Assembly (NCBI GenBank): GCA_002431845.1
Contig: DJEH01000096.1
Location: 1-9,139, forward strand
Reading direction: 5' to 3'
Source: Prevotellaceae bacterium UBA5903
Lineage (GTDB): Bacteria > Bacteroidota > Bacteroidia > Bacteroidales > Bacteroidaceae
DNA: 9,139 nucleotides
In this document: piece after piece, positions 1-6,314 of the stretch
How the letters are laid out: each line of letters opens with the position of its first letter
Numbering within the stretch: the stretch's first letter is position 1
Notes under the pieces: model-generated
Databases searched by the model: none
What the model saw: only the letters and a program-made list of their open reading frames with translations
Told to the model about the DNA's origin: nothing
Program-made: the position numbers and the translations under genes

Positions 1-90
1 ACCACAGGCTTCATCGGTCACGTAGCCCGCTACGCTCTCTCTTCAGCCTATGCTTCTGACACAAACAATGCACAAATTCATATCAATTAA
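1..90 (+). CDS. C-terminal fragment of an unidentified reading frame entering from the left
   Basis: Frame 1 is open from the window edge to a TAA at 88-90, giving 29 residues that begin TTGFIGHVARYALSSAYA and end in IHIN. I do not recognise the protein. The other two plus frames close earlier (TAG at 23-25 in frame 2, TGA at 57-59 in frame 3), and I found no long frame on the minus strand. A 14-bp palindrome (CGTAGC-CC-GCTACG, 21-34) lies inside it. The stop codon overlaps the start of a 19-bp sequence found inverted at the other end of the window. This layout, with a stop just inside a terminal repeat, is typical of transposase genes, but with 29 residues that is inference only. It could equally be a chance open frame in a non-coding repeat. 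Confidence 0.3.
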   Translation, partial: TTGFIGHVARYALSSAYASDTNNAQIHIN

Positions 91-107
91 TTTTGAACAC
101 CTACTTA
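89..107 (+). repeat. Left copy of a 19-bp inverted repeat shared with the right end of the window
   Basis: AATTTTGAACACCTACTTA here is the exact reverse complement of 9121-9139. The match stops sharply on the inner side: base 108 and base 9120 do not agree. On the outer side the right copy is cut by the window end, so its true length is unknown. A 19-bp perfect match at the two margins is unlikely by chance. It suggests two inverted copies of a dispersed repeat or insertion sequence, or the two terminal repeats of one larger unit. Confidence 0.7.
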
Positions 108-127
108 AAAACGATATTTTTACATAG

Positions 128-178
128 AAACAATGCAGACCTATTGAACAATCATCATTCAATAGGTCTGCATTGTTT
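128..178 (-). terminator. Long perfect hairpin, probable bidirectional terminator
   Basis: A 21-bp perfect stem (arms 128-148 and 158-178) encloses a 9-nt loop. The outer stem pairs are A/T-rich (AAACAAT with ATTGTTT), so each strand has a short U-run at its 3' base, extended by one T on the plus strand. It lies 20 bp past the stop of the leftward dehydratase gene. It also lies 37 bp past the stop of the rightward left-edge frame, so it could end both convergent transcripts. The U-run is short, but the stem is exceptionally stable. Confidence 0.82.
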
Positions 179-198
179 TGTAGTATGTTATTGCTCTT

Positions 199-2157
199 TT
201 AGGCTTGTGCAACCTCTTTTGCTTCGTCTTCCTTATGGTCTAAAGCCTCGTAGCGAGAGTGCTTACTGATGTATTCAGGAACAATATCCTTCATCTTCTT
301 AACAGTTGCCATATCATCATAGCGTGATGCTATCTTGCGAAGTTCTTCAAGGTCTTTCTCTGCATCCTTATATTCGTAGTTGCGAACCATGGCAATGCGA
401 ATTTTCTTGTGGAATGAAGGTAGCGTATTCTCGTTTTCGTTGAGAACTTCCTCGTAAAGTTTCTCACCTTCGCGCAAGCCTGTGTATTTAATCTCTACAT
501 TCTTCGCTCCGCTGAGCGCAATCATGCGCTTGGCAAGGTCGGCAATACGCACGGGCTCACCCATATCGAACACGAATATTTCGCCGCCTTTACCATGTGT
601 GCCAGCTTCAAGCACAAGCTTGCAAGCTTCGGGGATAAGCATAAAGAAACGAATAATCTTGGGGTGAGTAACGGTGAGAGGACCGCCAGCTGCTAACTGT
701 TTGCGGAACAATGGAATGACAGAACCATTGCTGCCTAACACATTGCCAAAACGTGTGGTGACAAACTGTGTGATGCCTTTTACTTGCCCATCCTTGATAG
801 CTTTATCGAGGCTCTGAACGTAGATTTCGCATATACGCTTTGAACATCCCATTACGTTGGTAGGATTAACAGCTTTATCGGTAGAAATCATTACAAACTT
901 CTTAACGCCATATTTTACGCTAAGGTCGGCAATGATTTTAGTACCCCATACATTGTTCTGTACACTCTCGCTGGGGTTGTCCTCCATCATAGGCACATGC
1001 TTGTAGGCTGCTGCGTGGAATACGTAGTCGGGCTTGAATGTTCTGAATATCTCTTCCATCCTGTCGGCCTTGCAGATGCTTGTTACTACAGTCTCGGCTT
1101 TAATGTCGGGGTAGTTGTTCTTCATCATGAGGCGAATGTCGTGTTGAGGCGTTTCTGCTTGGTCGATAAGCATCATGTCTGAAGGCTTATAAATAGCTAT
1201 CTGACGTACCATCTCCGAGCCGATACTACCTGCAGAACCCGTAATAAGCACTTTTTTGCCGCTAAGCAATGCACCTACGCTGTCCATATCTACTTGTATC
1301 TCGTCGCGTGGAAGCAAGTCTTCAATGTTCACCTCGCGCATCTGCACTTTTTCGTTTACCCCTCCCTTATGTTTGTTCCATTCTTCAGCGTTAGATGCTA
1401 CATAGATTTTAATGCCTGCGTTGATAAGCATATCCTGAAACTTGCGATTATTTAAGAATGCATCGTGTTTCAGCGGACTTACCATTACGGCTTTAACCTT
1501 GTTCTTTTTGATGATAGAGAGCAAATCCTCTTGTGTAGAGTAGATGCGCTGCCCCATCAAGCGTTCTGAATAATGCTTTTTACTATCCCCAATATAGCCT
1601 ACGATGAGATGCTTAACGGGCTTGGTGTTGCGTGCTTCGTTGGTCATAGCAATGGCACCTGCATGCGTACCATAGATAAACACGCGCTCTGCAGTGTTGC
1701 TCATCAATACGCTCTCAAACAATATCTTGATAAGTACACGTACACCACACATCATTGCTGTTGTGCCAAAGTAAATGGCAAACAACATGCGTCCCGTAAG
1801 CGGCATAAAAATGTTGGTAAGATTGCAGTTTACTACTACTAAACTAAAGGCAAATCCTAAAACAAATGCCAATATACTTGCATACATTACGCGCAACAAG
1901 TCAATGAATTGCGAGTAGCGAAGTATGCCCGAATAGGTGTGGAACACTCTTGAACCAATAAGGTTTGTTAGTGTGAGAATTAAGAATGTGTGGACAAGTG
2001 TTGGCCCATAGTTTAACATCTCACTTGCTGGGTGTCGAAGCCACATCATAGCAAGTCCACCAAAAAAGCAAATAAATGCGTCAAGAATAACGATGCACCA
2101 ATATGGTAAGGCTGTTCGACCAAAGTACCAATTGAAGATTTTACCTATTAATTTCAT
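199..2157 (-). CDS. Membrane-anchored nucleoside-diphosphate-sugar 4,6-dehydratase (CapD/FlaA1/WbpM/PglF family, long form)
   Basis: Predicted to use NAD(P) to convert a UDP-HexNAc, most likely UDP-GlcNAc, to the 4-keto-6-deoxy sugar. This is an early step toward QuiNAc-, FucNAc- or bacillosamine-type sugars of capsule, O-antigen or O-glycans. The 652-residue length fits the long form. Membrane segments lie at roughly 17-40, 52-73, 91-110 and 122-147. A first Rossmann-like domain starts near 158 (VFIYGTHAGA), then a PRDEI linker (283-287). The catalytic SDR domain has the cofactor loop GSAGSIG (307-313), HAAAYKHVPMMEDNP (381-395), STDKAVNP (425-432), and Met436-x3-Lys440 where ordinary SDRs have Tyr-x3-Lys, as is known for FlaA1-type enzymes. 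RFGNVLGS (469-476) and REGEKLYEE (562-570) are also present. The start is the only Met before the first membrane segment. It is transcribed alone, with no glycosyltransferase in view. The family call is firm, the exact substrate is not. Confidence 0.92.
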   Translation of the reverse strand: MKLIGKIFNWYFGRTALPYWCIVILDAFICFFGGLAMMWLRHPASEMLNYGPTLVHTFLILTLTNLIGSRVFHTYSGILRYSQFIDLLRVMYASILAFVLGFAFSLVVVNCNLTNIFMPLTGRMLFAIYFGTTAMMCGVRVLIKILFESVLMSNTAERVFIYGTHAGAIAMTNEARNTKPVKHLIVGYIGDSKKHYSERLMGQRIYSTQEDLLSIIKKNKVKAVMVSPLKHDAFLNNRKFQDMLINAGIKIYVASNAEEWNKHKGGVNEKVQMREVNIEDLLPRDEIQVDMDSVGALLSGKKVLITGSAGSIGSEMVRQIAIYKPSDMMLIDQAETPQHDIRLMMKNNYPDIKAETVVTSICKADRMEEIFRTFKPDYVFHAAAYKHVPMMEDNPSESVQNNVWGTKIIADLSVKYGVKKFVMISTDKAVNPTNVMGCSKRICEIYVQSLDKAIKDGQVKGITQFVTTRFGNVLGSNGSVIPLFRKQLAAGGPLTVTHPKIIRFFMLIPEACKLVLEAGTHGKGGEIFVFDMGEPVRIADLAKRMIALSGAKNVEIKYTGLREGEKLYEEVLNENENTLPSFHKKIRIAMVRNYEYKDAEKDLEELRKIASRYDDMATVKKMKDIVPEYISKHSRYEALDHKEDEAKEVAQA

Positions 2158-2519
2158 ATCGGGGGGTAATTTTAATTAATCAATGTGAGATGTGAGAGGA
2201 CATCGTAGCGGTTGCTTCGAGCATGAACATGCCAATTATTTTCTATAGATAAAATTGCTACACTTTATCTCAGAAAAGTATTGAAATATGTACAACATCT
2301 CAAGTTGTGATTGTTCTGTTAGTATTATATTCATACAAGCTAAGTATAGTTGTAAATAATAGATGCCGCTTTACCTAAATATACAACATGACTATTTGAT
2401 GTTATTTACATTTCACTCTATAAATTTAACCAAGCTTGTTCTTAATCTATGTAATGATAGTGTAAGGCGAATGCAATAAAAACTTGTTTTTAAATTGCTG
2501 AGCCGCAGCCTATCTTATG
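2158..2519 (-). other. Presumed long 5' leader of the dehydratase gene, no gene seen
   Basis: No convincing reading frame or structural RNA is visible here. If the promoter at 2520-2548 is used, this stretch is a leader of about 355 nt. Visible features are a run of six G at 2161-2166, read as CCCCCC at -4 to -9 of the mRNA where a Shine-Dalgarno would lie; a tandem 7-mer TGTGAGA at 2184-2197; a short dyad GATGT...ACATC at 2189-2204; and the palindrome GCATG-AA-CATGC at 2221-2232. A weaker alternative promoter on the minus strand (TACTTTTC at 2280-2273, TTG at 2303-2301, spacing 20) would shorten the leader to about 110 nt. Confidence 0.4.
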
Positions 2520-2548
2520 CAAAGATACGCAATTTTTAGTAAATCAAA
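2520..2548 (-). promoter_or_regulatory. Candidate Bacteroidota promoter for the dehydratase gene
   Basis: On the minus strand TATCTTTG (2527-2520) matches the TAnnTTTG -7 consensus exactly. A TTTG -33 element lies at 2548-2545, with a 17-bp spacer that is slightly short. The -7 element lies in a small inverted repeat (TATCTT 2511-2516 and AAGATA 2522-2527). It is divergent from the pepT promoter. The drawback is its distance of about 360 bp from the start codon. Confidence 0.5.
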
Positions 2549-2597
2549 ATAAATAGCTAAGATATTTAACAAGTGTATATTGGTTTTCAATGATAAA

Positions 2598-2631
2598 TTT
2601 GCAACTTTTTCATCGTTTATCATTATCTTTG
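2598..2631 (+). promoter_or_regulatory. Candidate Bacteroidota promoter for pepT
   Basis: TATCTTTG (2624-2631) is a perfect TAnnTTTG -7 element with TTTG at 2598-2601, spacer 22 bp. Initiation a few bases downstream would leave a leader of about 30 nt before the ATG at 2670. The surrounding sequence is AT-rich and has no reading frame. Confidence 0.65.
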
Positions 2632-2669
2632 TATATATTTCTTGTAAAAAGTAAAACATTTTGCAGATT

Positions 2670-3893
2670 ATGAATATTGTAGATAGATTTTTAAAGTATG
2701 TAAGTTTCGACACGCAAAGTGCCGAAGACGCCAATACCACGCCAAGCACAGCTAAGCAATTGAAACTTGCTGAATATTTGCGCAATGAACTCAAAGAGAT
2801 TGGTCTTGCTGATGTAGAGATGGACGAGAATGGCTATGTATATGCCACATTGCCTGCTAACACCGACAAGGACATTCCGACGATAGGCTTTATATCGCAC
2901 ATGGATACAAGTCCTGATTGTTCTGGAGCCAATATACATCCCCGTATTGTAAAAGATTATGATGGCAAGGACATTGTGCTTGATGAGGCTGCGGGCATAG
3001 TAACGTCGCCAAGCAAATTTCCAGAGCTACTTGATCATGTAGGCGAAGATATTATTGTAACAGATGGACATACGCTTCTTGGTGCAGACGACAAGGCTGG
3101 TATAGCCGAAATCGTCCAGGCTATGGTATACCTGATTGAACATCCAGAAATCAAACATGGACGTGTGCGCGTAGGTTTTAATCCTGATGAAGAAATAGGA
3201 TTGGGTGCGCATAAGTTTGATGTAAAGAAGTTTGATTGTGCATGGGGGTATACCATGGATGGTGGCGAATTGGGCGAACTTGAATACGAGAATTTCAATG
3301 CTGCAAGTGCTAAGATAGAGGTGCACGGAGTAAGCGTGCATCCTGGTTATGCCAAGGGTAAGATGATAAATGCAGCTCGTGTGGCAGCAGAGTTTGCTGC
3401 CCAAATGCCTGCAACCGAGACACCCGAACAAACCGTAGAATATGAGGGCTTTTATCATTTGCTAAATATTGAAGGTAACGTAGAGCACGCCACATTATCT
3501 TATATCATACGCGACCACGACCGTGCACGCTTTGAAAAGCGCAAAGCGTTTGTTGAGAAGGCTGCACTTTGGATGAACGAACGCTATGGCGAAGGCGTAG
3601 TGACAGCAACTATTGCAGACCAATACTATAATATGCGTGAGATGATAGAACCAGTTCCGCATGTAGTAGACATTGTGATAGATGCTATGAAGGAGTGTGG
3701 CATTCCATCCAAGGTGCGAGCCATTCGTGGTGGAACAGATGGTGCACAACTTTCGTTCAAGGGTTTGCCTTGTCCTAATATCTTTGCTGGTGGTTTGAAT
3801 TTTCATGGTCCACATGAGTTCTTGCCAATACCCTCTATGCAGAAAGCCTCTGAATTGGTTGTGAAGATAATAGAGCTAACAGCTAAGAGATAA
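2670..3893 (+). CDS. pepT: Peptidase T (tripeptide aminopeptidase, M20B family)
   Basis: Cytosolic dizinc aminopeptidase that releases the N-terminal residue of tripeptides during peptide use. I chose the ATG at 2670 over the in-frame TTG at 2661 because MNIVDRFLKYVSFDTQS matches the usual family N-terminus. This gives 407 residues, the normal PepT length. Active-site motifs are all present: SHMDT (His77 zinc ligand, Asp79), LLGADDKAG with the bridging Asp140, NPDEEIG with catalytic Glu174 and zinc ligand Glu175, TMDGG with Asp197, and NFHGPHEF (377-384) supplying the last histidine ligand. The central lid/dimerisation domain spans about 208-325, including the HGVSVHPG segment (219-226). It has its own promoter and ends at a strong terminator, so it looks monocistronic. 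Role assignment uses known family motifs, and nothing appears broken. Confidence 0.97.
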   Translation: MNIVDRFLKYVSFDTQSAEDANTTPSTAKQLKLAEYLRNELKEIGLADVEMDENGYVYATLPANTDKDIPTIGFISHMDTSPDCSGANIHPRIVKDYDGKDIVLDEAAGIVTSPSKFPELLDHVGEDIIVTDGHTLLGADDKAGIAEIVQAMVYLIEHPEIKHGRVRVGFNPDEEIGLGAHKFDVKKFDCAWGYTMDGGELGELEYENFNAASAKIEVHGVSVHPGYAKGKMINAARVAAEFAAQMPATETPEQTVEYEGFYHLLNIEGNVEHATLSYIIRDHDRARFEKRKAFVEKAALWMNERYGEGVVTATIADQYYNMREMIEPVPHVVDIVIDAMKECGIPSKVRAIRGGTDGAQLSFKGLPCPNIFAGGLNFHGPHEFLPIPSMQKASELVVKIIELTAKR

Positions 3894-3917
3894 ACACTTA
3901 TTTACACATGGTAGAAA

Positions 3918-3962
3918 CTGGCGTGTTGCATTGCTTATAAACATCAACACGCCAGCATTTTT
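3918..3962 (+). terminator. Rho-independent terminator after pepT
   Basis: An 11-bp perfect stem (CTGGCGTGTTG at 3918-3928, complement at 3945-3955) has a 16-nt loop and is followed by CATTTTT (T-run 3958-3962). It starts 25 bp after the pepT stop and ends 18 bp before the antiporter start codon. Any antiporter transcript must therefore read through it or start almost on top of it. Confidence 0.88.
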
Positions 3963-3980
3963 ATAAAATATACTTAGGTA

Positions 3981-6227
3981 ATGGAAAATCTCATATCCGA
4001 TTTGGCGCTCATACTGATTATGGCAGGTATCGTCACCATTGTGTTTAAGCGCTTGAAGCAGCCTCTTGTATTGGGCTACATAGTGGCGGGATTTTTGGCA
4101 GGACCACACATGCCCTATACTCCCAGTGTGACAGATATGACCAATATTCACATTTGGGCAGATATAGGTGTGATATTTTTGATGTTTACACTTGGACTTG
4201 AGTTTTCGTTTAAGAAAATAATCAAGATGGGCATTGGCCCTATCATAGCAGCATGCAGCGTAATGTTCTGCATGATGAGTCTTGGCAACATGGTGGGACA
4301 TCTGTTTGGCTGGGGCAGTATGAATAGTTTGTTTCTTGGTGGCATGTTGGCAATGTCGAGTACTACTATCATATATAAGGCATTTGAGGACTTAGGACTT
4401 CGGCAACAAAAGTTTGCAAGCGAGGTGCTTTCGGTGCTTATACTTGAGGATATATTGGGCATATTGCTCATGGTTATACTTAGTGCCATGGCTGTGTCAC
4501 GGCAGTTTGAAGGTATTGAGCTTGTTAATAGTTTGTTCAAGTTAGGCTTCTTCTTGATACTATGGTTTGTTGTTGGAGTATATGTCATTCCATTGTTTTT
4601 GCGTAAGGCACATCGTTGGATGAACAAAGAAACACTGCTTGTATTCAGCATAGGCTTATGCTTCTTGCTCGTGGTGATAGCCAACAAAGTGGGCTATAGT
4701 TCTGCGTTTGGTGCATTTATGATGGGTAGCATATTGGCTGAGACTATAGAGGCTGAACAAATAGAACGTGTTGTATCGCCTGTTAAAGATTTGTTTGGTG
4801 CTATATTCTTTGTATCGGTGGGTATGCTTGTTGATCCTAATGTACTCGTTACCTATTGGTTGCCCATATTGGTATTGTGCATAACCATTATTGTGGGACA
4901 AGCATTGTTTGGCACAGTAAGTTTCTTACTGTCGGGACAACCCTTGCGCACCGCTTTACAAGGAGGTTTCTCTTTGGCACAAATAGGTGAGTTTGCTTTT
5001 ATATTGGCGTCTCTTGGCACCTCGCTTGGCGTAACAAGCGACTTTTTATATCCCGTTGTAGTAGCGGTGAGTATCATTACAACCTTCTTCACTCCCTATA
5101 TGATACGTGCGGCTTTGCCTACATATTCATTGCTCGAAAAGGTGTTGCCTAAACCTATGCTTCATCACCTCAAAAAGCGCAGTGCACAGGCCTCTACTAT
5201 ACATCAAGAAAGCATGTGGCGCAGTTTGCTAATAGCGCTTATAAGCCAAGTAGGCGCTTATATCACGTTGAGTATAGCTGTTATATTGCTTTCGTTCTCA
5301 GTGTTACTACCTTTATGCAGAGGGGTCTTTGGGCATTGGATGGGCAATGTATCCTGTGGCGTGTTTACGCTGTTAGTTTCGTCACCTTTCTTGCGTGCCA
5401 TAGTTATGCGTAAGAACCATTCGGAGGAGTGGAAAGAACTTCGTAGTCGTAGCAAGTGCAACCAAATGGTGTTGTGGCTCACGTTTATTGTGCGCTATGC
5501 TATAGCTGCAGCTGCAGTATATTACATTATTAACTTTCTATCGCCCTTCTGGTGGGTGTGGAATACGCTTGCATCGTTGCTACTCGTGGGATTGATGATT
5601 GCGTCGCGTCATACCAAATGGGTGAGCATCAAACTTGAGCGCACCTTTTTACAAAATCTCCGTTTGCGTGATGTGATGATACAAGCTGAAAATCCCGAAC
5701 CTGGCTATGCAAATAGGTTAAACAGTCGAAACATTCATATAGCCGAACTCGATGTGCCAGACAACTCAACATGGGCTGGACACAAGCTTAAAGATTTAGG
5801 CTTTAGCCATCACGATGGTGTGATGATAGCAGCCATTGTGCGCGGCATGTATAGGCTAAATATCCCTGATGGTGAGGCTATGATATTTCCTGGCGACCGT
5901 ATTGAGGTGATTGGTAGTGACGAAAGTTTGCAAGTCTTTCAACAACGTATGGCATGCGAACATCAGCAGTTGCCTATGGCATCGAGCAAGCTACAGTTAC
6001 AACGATTGCTTGTGCGTATAGACAATCCGTTTATAGGAACAAGTCTTCAAGAAAGTGGCATACGTTCTCACTATCATTGTATGGTGGTAGGTTTTGAAGA
6101 CAACCAAGGAAACATCGTAACTGCCACTGCAACACATGTGATACAGCGCAATGATGCCATGTGGATAGTTGGCGAAGATAATTCTATCAGACTGCTTAAA
6201 AAAGCATTTGATACAAAAACGTCATAA
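3981..6227 (+). CDS. Kef-type CPA2 cation/proton antiporter with two C-terminal RCK_C (TrkA_C) domains
   Basis: Inner-membrane monovalent cation (K+ or Na+)/H+ antiporter by family. Residues 1-385 form the CPA2 exchanger core: KQPLVLGYIVAGFLAGP (26-42), GLEFS (72-76), LILEDILG (153-160) with the acidic pair Glu156-Asp157 at the expected ion-binding site, FFVSVGM (276-282) and GGFSLAQIGEFAF (328-340). About four further hydrophobic segments follow (roughly 412-445, 455-475, 495-520, 524-545). The soluble tail carries two RCK_C-like beta-rich modules, about 581-658 (ending IFPGDRIEVIGS) and 668-743. KefB/KefC proteins instead carry an NAD-binding RCK_N domain, and no GxGxxG motif is seen here. 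The start codon has no Shine-Dalgarno, and MENLISDLALIL is a typical N-terminus. It lies upstream of trkA and nhaD, which supports an ion-homeostasis role. Ion specificity cannot be read from the sequence. Confidence 0.9.
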   Translation: MENLISDLALILIMAGIVTIVFKRLKQPLVLGYIVAGFLAGPHMPYTPSVTDMTNIHIWADIGVIFLMFTLGLEFSFKKIIKMGIGPIIAACSVMFCMMSLGNMVGHLFGWGSMNSLFLGGMLAMSSTTIIYKAFEDLGLRQQKFASEVLSVLILEDILGILLMVILSAMAVSRQFEGIELVNSLFKLGFFLILWFVVGVYVIPLFLRKAHRWMNKETLLVFSIGLCFLLVVIANKVGYSSAFGAFMMGSILAETIEAEQIERVVSPVKDLFGAIFFVSVGMLVDPNVLVTYWLPILVLCITIIVGQALFGTVSFLLSGQPLRTALQGGFSLAQIGEFAFILASLGTSLGVTSDFLYPVVVAVSIITTFFTPYMIRAALPTYSLLEKVLPKPMLHHLKKRSAQASTIHQESMWRSLLIALISQVGAYITLSIAVILLSFSVLLPLCRGVFGHWMGNVSCGVFTLLVSSPFLRAIVMRKNHSEEWKELRSRSKCNQMVLWLTFIVRYAIAAAAVYYIINFLSPFWWVWNTLASLLLVGLMIASRHTKWVSIKLERTFLQNLRLRDVMIQAENPEPGYANRLNSRNIHIAELDVPDNSTWAGHKLKDLGFSHHDGVMIAAIVRGMYRLNIPDGEAMIFPGDRIEVIGSDESLQVFQQRMACEHQQLPMASSKLQLQRLLVRIDNPFIGTSLQESGIRSHYHCMVVGFEDNQGNIVTATATHVIQRNDAMWIVGEDNSIRLLKKAFDTKTS

Positions 6228-6238
6228 TGATGATACAA

Positions 6239-6278
6239 TGCAAAGTTGTAAGTATTAGCAAAATAACTTACCTTTGCA
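6239..6278 (+). promoter_or_regulatory. trkA promoter embedded in an imperfect inverted repeat
   Basis: TACCTTTG (6269-6276) matches TAnnTTTG, and TTG at 6246-6248 gives a 20-bp spacer. Initiation soon after would leave about a 30-nt leader before the trkA ATG at 6315. The same DNA forms a two-part inverted repeat: TGCAAAG (6239-6245) pairs with CTTTGCA (6272-6278), and GTAAGT (6248-6253) with ACTTAC (6266-6271). These are interrupted only by TT on one side, around a 12-nt centre. There is no adjacent T-run, so a protein-binding operator is as plausible as a terminator for the upstream antiporter gene. Confidence 0.6.
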
Positions 6279-6314
6279 ACAATGTTTATCAATCTTTTTT
6301 GAAAACGTACAACA

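Noticed and set aside
2661..2669. In-frame TTG upstream as the pepT start
   Set aside because: The ATG at 2670 restores the normal family N-terminus and length, and the three extra residues match nothing in the family.
2510..2794. Minus-strand frame of 94 codons across the pepT promoter
   Set aside because: It starts inside pepT, crosses both candidate promoters in AT-rich DNA, and shows no recognisable domain.
3027..3458. Long minus-strand frame inside pepT (143 codons)
   Set aside because: It lies wholly within a well-supported gene, has low-complexity composition and no recognisable motif, and no start signal or promoter is seen.
3779..3786. TATCTTTG inside pepT as a promoter for the antiporter gene
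   Set aside because: It encodes the conserved NIFAGG segment, the nearest TTTG is only 11 bp upstream, and a transcript from here would still meet the terminator at 3918-3962.
4148..4687. Minus-strand frame of 179 codons inside the antiporter gene
   Set aside because: It is antisense to conserved membrane-segment codons, and its Ser/Asn/Ile/Met-rich content is what reverse reading of hydrophobic codons gives.
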